This document shows positions 18,623-23,903 of a stretch of 23,903 nucleotides of DNA, one piece after another. This DNA is from an uncultured Eubacteriales bacterium (GTDB taxonomy: Bacteria > Bacillota > Clostridia > UBA1381): assembly GCA_905199755.1 (NCBI GenBank), contig CAJKHT010000044.1, positions 1 to 23,903 of the forward strand, written 5' to 3'. Each line of letters begins with the position of its first letter. Position 1 is the first letter of the stretch. The notes under the pieces were generated by a model. That model did no database searches, was not told the origin of the DNA, and saw only the letters and a list, made by a program, of their open reading frames with translations. The position numbers and the translations under genes are program-made.

Positions 18623-20278
18623 TTACTTATTCGCTCTGTCATATGCCGACTGCGCGGTCTTTATAAGCTCCTCAACTCCGATTGACTTCAGCTCGCTTAT
18701 ATACGAATCCCATTTTGAGTCAATATCCAAATCGCCTATGATAAATCTTGTAATCATATCCTTGCGGTAGGAATCTATATTCTGCTGAATTTCACTTATC
18801 GTATCAGTTTCATCCTCGGTGTAAATCAGCTTTGTTATATACTCCTTGGGTATCTTTTCCATATAGCTTTCCAGCTTGTTTGCTATTTCCGTTTCAAATA
18901 TGTTGCTCTTGTTCTCAACGGTTGAGAATGACAATTCATAGCTTCTGTAACCCGGAGTACCGTTTTGCCAATGCGAATTCTGCGGTGATCCCCATGCAAG
19001 AACAGGGTTTATCTTTGCTTTATATCCCATATAGTCAAACATACTCTTCTGATCCGGTGTTGCCTCAAGCCAGTCTGTTCCTTCTTTTCCGAAACGTGAC
19101 CATATCGTCATTTCCTCACTCATCATTATGTCTGCCATTCTGAATGCCGCCTCCGGATTTTTGCAGTTCTTTGTGATAAAGAACGCATTTACCGGAATAC
19201 TCGGTGCATATACCGCATAACCCGTTCCGTCATTCTGGGTAAGCGGCGGAAGAATTTTATATCCGTTCTGACGGTCACCCGAGCCGTTGAGATATGTCGG
19301 AGCCATTGTGGTAAAGCTGCCCACCTGAACCGCATTCGGATTTTGCACCGTCTGCCGCGACTGTGCTCCTGCCGATGTAAACGATGACGGTGACAGCAGC
19401 CCCTCCGAGCAAAGCTTATTCATATATTTTACGGCTTCCTTATATTCCGGCTCATAGTATGCCGCCTTTACCTTTCCGCCGTCCAGATAAAGATAATTGC
19501 TCTGCGGATTTATAGGCAGAAATGCCGCACTCAGATAATCACTGAACCACGATTCGCCGCCGTTAGTTGCACCCAGAAGCGGTATCTCGTCCGCAACTCC
19601 GTTTCCGTTCGGGTCTTTTTCTTTGAAAGCCTTTAACACGTTGTAGAAATCATCAAGCGTTTTCGGTGTTTCAAGTCCGAGCTTTTCAAGCCACGGCTGA
19701 TACAGCCACATACGGTAGCCCAGCTCATTCTGCATGATTTTCAGGTATCTCGGCACTACATATATATTGCCGTCAACCATTGTTATCATTTTCTTTAAAT
19801 CAGGCTCTTTTTCAAGAACATCCTTTATGTAATAGGAGGAATTGTCATAATACTCATTGAGCGGTATTATAAATCCCTTTGAAGCATATCTTGAAATTGT
19901 GCTGTCACTTAACGGAACATTTACAATAACATCCGGCAAATCTCCGCCGCCTGCCGAAATCATAAGCTCTACTTTCTGCTTTGCCTCGTCCACCGATGAC
20001 GGCAGATACGAAAATTCAATATCGCAGTTCATTTTTTCTTTAATAGCCTGTGTGTACAGGTTTGTATCGTAATCGGTTACGAGCGGATCCTTCGGGATTC
20101 CTACTTTTAACGTTACTTTATTTTTGCATACGGGAAATTCCCCCGGTGCATTAAGATTTGTGTCTGCCGTATACCCCGAAGCGGCAGAATTTTCTTTACC
20201 GTTCGGAACCGTTCCGCACGATGCGCACATCGTTACTGCCGTTCCCATTGCCGCCAATGCCATACAGATTTTTTTCAT
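18623..20278 (-). CDS. Extracellular solute-binding lipoprotein, LplA type
   Basis: This 551-residue binding protein carries a lipoprotein signal: hydrophobic residues 5-17 and a lipobox-like MCASC with the modified cysteine at about 21. The length (about 550) and features such as DLPDVIVN and the conserved NGNGVADEIPL loop place it in the LplA-like subfamily of family 1 solute-binding proteins, which bind oligosaccharides. The loop resembles the calcium-binding motif often seen there. It is tethered to the outer face of the membrane. It is the first gene of the long operon, with a consensus promoter 40-70 bp upstream and a shared upstream element. AAAGGAA lies 10 nt before the ATG. Confidence 0.93.
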   Translation of the reverse strand: MKKICMALAAMGTAVTMCASCGTVPNGKENSAASGYTADTNLNAPGEFPVCKNKVTLKVGIPKDPLVTDYDTNLYTQAIKEKMNCDIEFSYLPSSVDEAKQKVELMISAGGGDLPDVIVNVPLSDSTISRYASKGFIIPLNEYYDNSSYYIKDVLEKEPDLKKMITMVDGNIYVVPRYLKIMQNELGYRMWLYQPWLEKLGLETPKTLDDFYNVLKAFKEKDPNGNGVADEIPLLGATNGGESWFSDYLSAAFLPINPQSNYLYLDGGKVKAAYYEPEYKEAVKYMNKLCSEGLLSPSSFTSAGAQSRQTVQNPNAVQVGSFTTMAPTYLNGSGDRQNGYKILPPLTQNDGTGYAVYAPSIPVNAFFITKNCKNPEAAFRMADIMMSEEMTIWSRFGKEGTDWLEATPDQKSMFDYMGYKAKINPVLAWGSPQNSHWQNGTPGYRSYELSFSTVENKSNIFETEIANKLESYMEKIPKEYITKLIYTEDETDTISEIQQNIDSYRKDMITRFIIGDLDIDSKWDSYISELKSIGVEELIKTAQSAYDRANK

Positions 20279-20320
20279 TTTATAATCATTCCTTTCTGTC
20301 TGATGTCTATGTTATTTTTA

Positions 20321-20349
20321 ATTTTATCACCGTAATTTTTTCAAGTCAA
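20321..20349 (-). promoter_or_regulatory. Sigma-A-type promoter of the transporter/SLH operon
   Basis: On the minus strand TTGACT (20344-20349) and TAAAAT (20321-20326) are separated by exactly 17 nt. The -10 lies about 43 bp before the solute-binding protein start codon. The same hexamers and spacing recur before the GH16 gene. Confidence 0.85.
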
Positions 20350-20365
20350 TCCGAAAAAGATAACC
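20344..20365 (-). promoter_or_regulatory. Conserved element overlapping and preceding the -35, copy 1
   Basis: On the minus strand it reads GGTTATCTTTTTCGGA and then TTGACT. It matches the copy before the GH16 gene at 19 of 22 positions. Its place just upstream of the -35 is typical for a class II activator site or an UP-like element. Binding by the local AraC-type protein is an inference. Confidence 0.6.
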
Positions 20366-20387
20366 ATAGCAGGAAAATTCTAACCGA

Positions 20388-22310
20388 TTACCGTATTATC
20401 AGTGTACACGGCGCACTTAACGGGATTAAATTCTCCATATTCCATATATAAAGCCGTACTTTATATTCCGAAAATTCCGAATTTGCCAGGCTGAAATTAT
20501 AGTCTCCTTTATCGTCAACCGACTTTGCCTGAACATTTATTATGTTTCCCTCATTATCCGAAATCACCGCAATAAGCTTTTCGTTTCCGTTAAGCTTATC
20601 CTTATCGCCCACTCCGATATTTGTTTCAAAGGATATTCCGCTGTCCGTTTTTCTTCCGTCCGCCGTATCTATGGTGACTCCGTCCTCAAATGTAATATCC
20701 GTTATTTCGCTGCTTAAAGTATATTCATTCCGCAGGTAAGCTTTTCCGTTAACATATGCTCTTTTTCCGCTGTCACATGAAATTTCCGCAGCATTTCCGT
20801 TTTTAAGCTTTACACTTCCGCCCGTACCGGCTTTTACTATATAATCGCAGTTTGGTTTAAAAACATTTCCCCAGCCCGTTTGGTCACCTGTTTTACTGCC
20901 GAGGGTTTCATATGCTCCGTCCGAAAACACAAGCACCGCATTTTCCTCATTCTTGTTATCCGCTGTCCGACTGCCTGCAAATATTCCGGAATTATCGGAA
21001 TTTCCGCTGCTTAATCCCGTGCGTGTCGCTGCTTTAAGCTTTGGCGATATAACGGTTATGCAGTCCCCCGAAACTCCGTAATCGCTTGCCCATTTAAAGC
21101 CCCAGTCATTATAGCAGCCGCCGTAAATTCGTCTTAGAACCTCGCCTCCGGCTGCATTTATATGTGTATTTCCCACGAAATTGCAGCTTTGCGAGCCTCC
21201 GAAAATTGATTCCGCCGTACCGCCGTTAAAGTCTATATACGAATTTCCGTTATGAACAGTCTTTTTATCCACCGTACCGCCGTAAATATTCATAACGCGT
21301 CCGCCGTCAAAGCTTATATGCGTATCCTTTAAGACTGCCGCGGCACTTCCGCCGCCGACAATATACGATACAACACCGCCTTTAAAATTTATGTATGTGC
21401 TTCCCGACACATCGGCACCGTCATTCTTGCCGCCGCCGAATATTCTGCTGTCATAATAATTGTCCGCATTATCCTCAGCCGAATATCCGCTGTTCATTCC
21501 GTACACCGTGACTTTCGTATCTCCCGTTACGGGTGCATTTTCGCCGCCGCCGAATATCCGTCTGTATGTTCCGCTCATTACGGTTATATCCGTACTTTCA
21601 CAGGTATTGTTCAACGATGTTCCTCCGAAAATATCTATCGGCTCACTCATCACAAGACCTTTGCCGAACACAACACGGTTTCCCCATGCAAAAATTTTAT
21701 TTGCACTTTCGCTCATGCTTGCGGTCGCTCTCGACTTTACCGTCATATTTTCAAGCACCATCGGCAGTTTAATATGCATGCTGACCGTCCCCGTCAAATC
21801 CAAGCCGCCCGACACTTCTCCCGTCACGGGATTTTTGCCCGTTACCGTCACTTTTTTGCTTGTACCCGTAAGCTGCGTATTACTTGACACCGCCACAATA
21901 TCACACAACACAATCGTTGAATAATCCTCTGCCGCACTCACCGCTTTTGTAAGCGTCTTAAACGGCGACAGGCTTGTTCCGTCATTTGTGTCGCTGCCGT
22001 TCGACGATACATACACTGTTTTTGATATTGAAGTGTCCGAGTATATTTCATACGAGCCGTCAAGCTGCGAAAGCGGTATGCTTATACTGTACTTGCCGTC
22101 CGCATCCGCCTTCGTCTGATTGATATAGCCTATATCTTCATATCCGGGTGACGTGCGGTCACTGCCGTATTTAAGCGTCATTACCGAAATCCGTCCGTTT
22201 GTTTTTCGCATATCGGCTGTTCCCGAAAATGTAACCATTCCCTCGGCAAATGCCTGCAGCGATATTGCCGATATAAGCGCCGATACCGCGATTACAGCAA
22301 TTTTCTTCAT
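20388..22310 (-). CDS. Secreted beta-repeat protein with GG-turn repeats, function unknown
   Basis: The ATG at 22310 is chosen over an upstream TTG (22346) because AAAGGAA lies 11 nt before it and a clean signal peptide follows (about 1-22, ending AFA). The product has 640 residues. An Ig-like module (24-92) is followed by YVSSNGSDTNDGTSLSPF (100-117), an opening typical of secreted right-handed beta-helix proteins, some of which are polysaccharide lyases. Then come about six repeats of 23-38 residues (226-400), each ending in a turn of the form I(F/Y/V)GGG. The last 60 residues end with YIWNMENLIPL, similar to the C-terminus of the 970-residue protein. No wall anchor or clear catalytic residue is seen. 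It is the second gene of the GH16 unit. Glycan binding or lyase-like activity are both possible. Confidence 0.8.
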   Translation of the reverse strand: MKKIAVIAVSALISAISLQAFAEGMVTFSGTADMRKTNGRISVMTLKYGSDRTSPGYEDIGYINQTKADADGKYSISIPLSQLDGSYEIYSDTSISKTVYVSSNGSDTNDGTSLSPFKTLTKAVSAAEDYSTIVLCDIVAVSSNTQLTGTSKKVTVTGKNPVTGEVSGGLDLTGTVSMHIKLPMVLENMTVKSRATASMSESANKIFAWGNRVVFGKGLVMSEPIDIFGGTSLNNTCESTDITVMSGTYRRIFGGGENAPVTGDTKVTVYGMNSGYSAEDNADNYYDSRIFGGGKNDGADVSGSTYINFKGGVVSYIVGGGSAAAVLKDTHISFDGGRVMNIYGGTVDKKTVHNGNSYIDFNGGTAESIFGGSQSCNFVGNTHINAAGGEVLRRIYGGCYNDWGFKWASDYGVSGDCITVISPKLKAATRTGLSSGNSDNSGIFAGSRTADNKNEENAVLVFSDGAYETLGSKTGDQTGWGNVFKPNCDYIVKAGTGGSVKLKNGNAAEISCDSGKRAYVNGKAYLRNEYTLSSEITDITFEDGVTIDTADGRKTDSGISFETNIGVGDKDKLNGNEKLIAVISDNEGNIINVQAKSVDDKGDYNFSLANSEFSEYKVRLYIWNMENLIPLSAPCTLIIR

Positions 22311-22330
22311 TTTTATAACCATTCCTTTCC

Positions 22331-22344
22331 GTGCCGCAAGGCAC
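22331..22344 (-). other. Small intercistronic hairpin
   Basis: GTGCC and GGCAC flank a 4-nt loop immediately upstream of the ribosome binding site of the beta-repeat gene and just after the GH16 stop. It has no T-run, so it is not a terminator. It could affect mRNA stability or translation. Confidence 0.4.
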
Positions 22345-22349
22345 AAAGC

Positions 22350-23216
22350 TTATTTTACCTCATCAAACACCCTTACATGGTCGACTACAAATTCATCGGG
22401 CAAAACAGCATTTACAAGTTCTCTGACAGGGTGTCCCGCCCATACATCGCCGTGACCGTCAAAACCGCAGTCCTCACCGAAACCGCGGTGATAGCCGTGA
22501 CATTCCGTACTCACGAGAATAAACTCCTCGGTTTCCGACACGGGCATATCGGGTTTTCCCTGAAAGCCTATTCTCTTTCCGTCGGCATAAAACGTATAGC
22601 CGTCCTCATTCCAGTCAACTCCGTAATAATGCCAGCCGTCCTCCGTTTCTTCATACGGATATTCAAAATGCCCCGGCCACACCGAGTCTTTGCCGTAACC
22701 GCCGTAGCCGTTGCCGCAAAGCATCATTCCGTCCGTGTGCTGGCGGTAGTTTTCCATTATGTCCGTTTCCACACCGCATGCCGATGCGTCGGGGCTTGAG
22801 CCTATCCCCGGTGCCTGAAGCCAGAATGCGGCATGCCAGCCCGGATTCTTCGGCAGACGGCATCTTATTTCATAATATCCGAATTTATGCATAAATTTTG
22901 CCTGTTCAAACTTTCCGAACGGCCAGAAGCCCTCCGAATCCTTCGGAATATCATATGTAAGAGAACCCGTCTGCAAATGTCCCGAATAAAAATTCCCGTC
23001 ATGTTTTATAAGCTTTATATGAAGATTGCTTTTTCCGTCAAGCTCCACACCCTCTTTTGTAAATGTGGGGGACTTCCTGCCCCAAAAATACAGTCTGTAA
23101 TTCCACTTGCTTTCGTCCAAAGCTTCTCCGTCAAACTCATCACTCCATACCATACGCCACTCTTTACCCTCGGGCAGCATACTGCATGCATGATTTTCCA
23201 CTTCAAATTTTTTCAC
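22350..23216 (-). CDS. GH16-family glycoside hydrolase without signal peptide
   Basis: The protein has 288 residues from a GTG at 23216, chosen because AAAGGGGA (23224-23231) sits 7 nt upstream. An ATG or GTG further up would lie at or before the promoter. The GH16 jelly-roll is recognised by WRMVWSDEFDGEALDESKW, the strand FGYYEIRCRLPKNPGWHAAFW, and the catalytic ETDIME (Glu150 nucleophile, Asp152, Glu155 acid/base), which has the extra residue of the beta-bulge form. Such enzymes retain configuration and cut internal beta-1,3, beta-1,4 or related bonds in glucans or galactans. A threonine takes the usual hydrophobic place after the nucleophile. The N-terminus is short and charged with no signal peptide, so the enzyme may be cytoplasmic and act on imported oligosaccharides. 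The substrate is not assignable. Confidence 0.9.
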   Translation of the reverse strand: MKKFEVENHACSMLPEGKEWRMVWSDEFDGEALDESKWNYRLYFWGRKSPTFTKEGVELDGKSNLHIKLIKHDGNFYSGHLQTGSLTYDIPKDSEGFWPFGKFEQAKFMHKFGYYEIRCRLPKNPGWHAAFWLQAPGIGSSPDASACGVETDIMENYRQHTDGMMLCGNGYGGYGKDSVWPGHFEYPYEETEDGWHYYGVDWNEDGYTFYADGKRIGFQGKPDMPVSETEEFILVSTECHGYHRGFGEDCGFDGHGDVWAGHPVRELVNAVLPDEFVVDHVRVFDEVK

Positions 23217-23223
23217 GGTTAAA

Positions 23224-23231
23224 TCCCCTTT
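23224..23231 (-). promoter_or_regulatory. Ribosome binding site that fixes the GH16 GTG start
   Basis: AAAGGGGA on the minus strand lies 7 nt before the GTG at 23216 and downstream of the -10 box at 23260-23265, so the GTG start agrees with the promoter. Confidence 0.75.
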
Positions 23232-23259
23232 CAGCACAATTTTACTTATTGCTGATTTT

Positions 23260-23288
23260 ATTTTATTATTTAACACCCCGTCAGTCAA
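23260..23288 (-). promoter_or_regulatory. Sigma-A-type promoter of the GH16/beta-repeat unit
   Basis: On the minus strand TTGACT (23283-23288) and TAAAAT (23260-23265) are 17 nt apart, the same hexamers and spacing as the promoter of the solute-binding protein operon. The -10 lies about 43 bp before the GTG start. Confidence 0.85.
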
Positions 23289-23304
23289 TCTGAAAAAAAG
23301 AACC
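23283..23304 (-). promoter_or_regulatory. Conserved element overlapping and preceding the -35, copy 2
   Basis: On the minus strand it reads GGTTCTTTTTTTCAGA and then TTGACT, matching copy 1 at 19 of 22 positions. Its distal part also forms the end of the terminator arm and T-run of the upstream region, so part of the similarity could come from that T-run. Confidence 0.5.
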
Positions 23305-23338
23305 GCAGCCGTAATTTTATAACCGGCTGCGGTTCTTT
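23297..23338. terminator. Bidirectional intrinsic terminator
   Basis: The arms 23297-23311 and 23324-23338 are complementary over 15 bp with a GC-rich core (CCGCAGCCG) and a 12-nt loop. A-runs and T-runs flank it. It insulates the GH16 promoter from the histidine-kinase remnant upstream on the minus strand. Confidence 0.9.
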
Positions 23339-23348
23339 ATATTAAAAT

Positions 23349-23586
23349 TCATTTCGGCAGCATGACCGTAAATATCGTGCCGTCTTTTTCATTGCTTGTC
23401 ACTTCAATTTTTCCGTTCATGAGCTCGATAAGATTTTTTACAATGGCAACTTCCGTCAGCGTGCCGTGATTTGTCAACACGGTACAATCTTTCAAAAATA
23501 TGCGCAATATCCTCATTCGCTATAACTCCCGTCCTGTTCCGCACCGAAAAACAAATGTCTTTTTGTGTTTCGGAGTTTTTTAACAT
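23349..23586 (-). pseudogene. Frameshifted C-terminal remnant of a sensor histidine kinase
   Basis: Two minus-strand frames together give the end of a HATPase domain. The first reads CFSVRNRTGV, then DIAHIFERLYRVDKSR, matching the N and F boxes. After a shift of frame near 23465-23480 the second reads EVAIVKNLIELMNGKIEV, then DGTIFTVMLPK and a stop. The glycine-rich GTGLGL box expected between them is missing or scrambled. No sensor, dimerisation or partner response-regulator gene is in the window. The remnant cannot encode an active kinase. It ends just before the terminator and suggests past deletion next to the tRNA genes. Confidence 0.8.
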
Positions 23587-23689
23587 CCCCTTTTCCGTTT
23601 TATCTGGTTTATGAACAAAGCTTTCCTTATGAAAATACTGCCCATTATTGACAATTTAACAATTTTTTTTGATTTTTGAAAAAAACATC

Positions 23690-23721
23690 TTGACAATCCT
23701 GCAGATATATGGTATTATAAT
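23690..23721 (+). promoter_or_regulatory. Promoter of the tRNA genes
   Basis: A perfect TTGACA (23690-23695) is followed after 17 nt by TATTAT (23713-23718), which overlaps TATAAT (23716-23721). The tRNA-Ser gene begins 16 bp further on. From 23587 to 23689 I see only AT-rich sequence with no gene. Confidence 0.8.
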
Positions 23722-23737
23722 CAAGTACGAAAAATAA

Positions 23738-23826
23738 GGAGAAGTATCGAAGTGGTCATAACGGGACTGACTCGAAATCAGTTGACGGGCAACCGTCCGT
23801 GGGTTCGAATCCCACCTTCTCCGCCA
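23738..23826 (+). tRNA. tRNA-Ser (anticodon CGA)
   Basis: The acceptor stem GGAGAAG pairs with CTTCTCC, followed by G and an encoded CCA. The anticodon arm ACTGA/TCAGT encloses the loop CTCGAAA, giving anticodon CGA, which reads UCG. A long variable arm (ACGGGCAACCGT) marks a class II tRNA, as expected for serine. The T arm contains GGTTCGAATCC. The length of 89 nt is normal. Confidence 0.96.
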
Positions 23827-23832
23827 TAATAA

Positions 23833-23903
23833 CGGGATGTGGCTCAGTTTGGTAGAGCACTACGTTCGGGACGTAGGGGCCGCTGGTTCAAATCCAGTCA
23901 TCC
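23833..23903 (+). tRNA. tRNA-Pro (anticodon CGG), cut by the window end
   Basis: The acceptor strand starts CGGGATG, the D arm has GGCTCAGTTTGGTAGAGC, and the anticodon arm CTACG/CGTAG encloses TTCGGGA, giving anticodon CGG, which reads CCG. The T arm has GGTTCAAATCC. The 3' acceptor strand stops at CATCC because the window ends, so the last bases are not seen. It follows the tRNA-Ser gene by 6 bp, so both come from one transcript. Confidence 0.94.

Noticed and set aside
20279..20292. A four-codon upstream frame (ATG ATT ATA AAA TGA) whose stop overlaps the start of the solute-binding protein gene.
   Set aside because: Its ATG follows the ribosome binding site with almost no spacing, so it is unlikely to be translated.
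21111..21635. Regular repeats considered as a CRISPR array or DNA-level tandem repeat.
   Set aside because: The repetition is at protein level only; the DNA units vary in length and sequence and lie in an open reading frame with a signal peptide.
22308..22346. Upstream TTG start at 22346 for the beta-repeat protein.
   Set aside because: It has no ribosome binding site, would put the hairpin and the AAAGGAA site inside the coding region, and would spoil the signal peptide.
23404..23586. A 60-codon minus-strand frame taken as an intact small gene.
   Set aside because: Its start lies inside kinase sequence and its end runs out of frame, while the neighbouring frame continues the kinase motif, so it is part of a pseudogene.

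Overview
The window looks like part of a moderately AT-rich Clostridia (Bacillota) chromosome. The evidence is Gram-positive in kind: AGGAGG-type ribosome binding sites, S-layer homology (SLH) wall anchors, a lipoprotein solute-binding protein with Lpl-type permeases, a membrane-bound AraC-type regulator, and consensus sigma-A promoters. Gut or rumen polysaccharide degraders rich in SLH proteins (for example relatives of Monoglobus) fit the style. That placement is an impression from memory, not a search result.

Left edge (1-3760). A plus-strand acyl-CoA-synthetase-like gene converges on a minus-strand pair: a secreted metallo-beta-lactamase-fold protein with a stalk domain, then a DUF3006-type small protein. 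A strong bidirectional terminator lies between them. The pair has its own consensus promoter.

Centre (3764-23216), all minus strand: a glycan-utilisation locus. Transcription runs from right to left. The first unit is a GH16 enzyme without a signal peptide followed by a secreted beta-repeat protein. The second unit, about 14 kb and tightly spaced, encodes a solute-binding lipoprotein, two permeases, a large secreted clan GH-A-like glycoside hydrolase, a 970-residue secreted duplicated protein, and two SLH proteins. It ends at a terminator, followed by a membrane-bound AraC-type regulator. Both units have near-identical promoters (TTGACT, 17 nt, TAAAAT) preceded by the same conserved element, 19 of 22 positions identical when the -35 box is included. 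This suggests co-regulation, plausibly by the AraC protein. No transporter ATPase is encoded, as is usual for Lpl-type importers that borrow a shared ATPase.

Right edge (23297-23903). A bidirectional terminator is followed by a frameshifted histidine-kinase remnant (minus strand). Then, on the plus strand, come a promoter, tRNA-Ser(CGA) and a tRNA-Pro(CGG) cut by the window end.

Working model: the GH-A-like enzyme and the non-catalytic secreted proteins bind and cut a polysaccharide at the wall, with two of them held by SLH modules. The lipoprotein and permeases import the oligosaccharides, and the GH16 may finish them in the cytoplasm. The substrate cannot be named from sequence alone. The least described part is the set of non-enzymatic surface proteins, which share modules with each other and may be a Gram-positive analogue of surface glycan-binding proteins.
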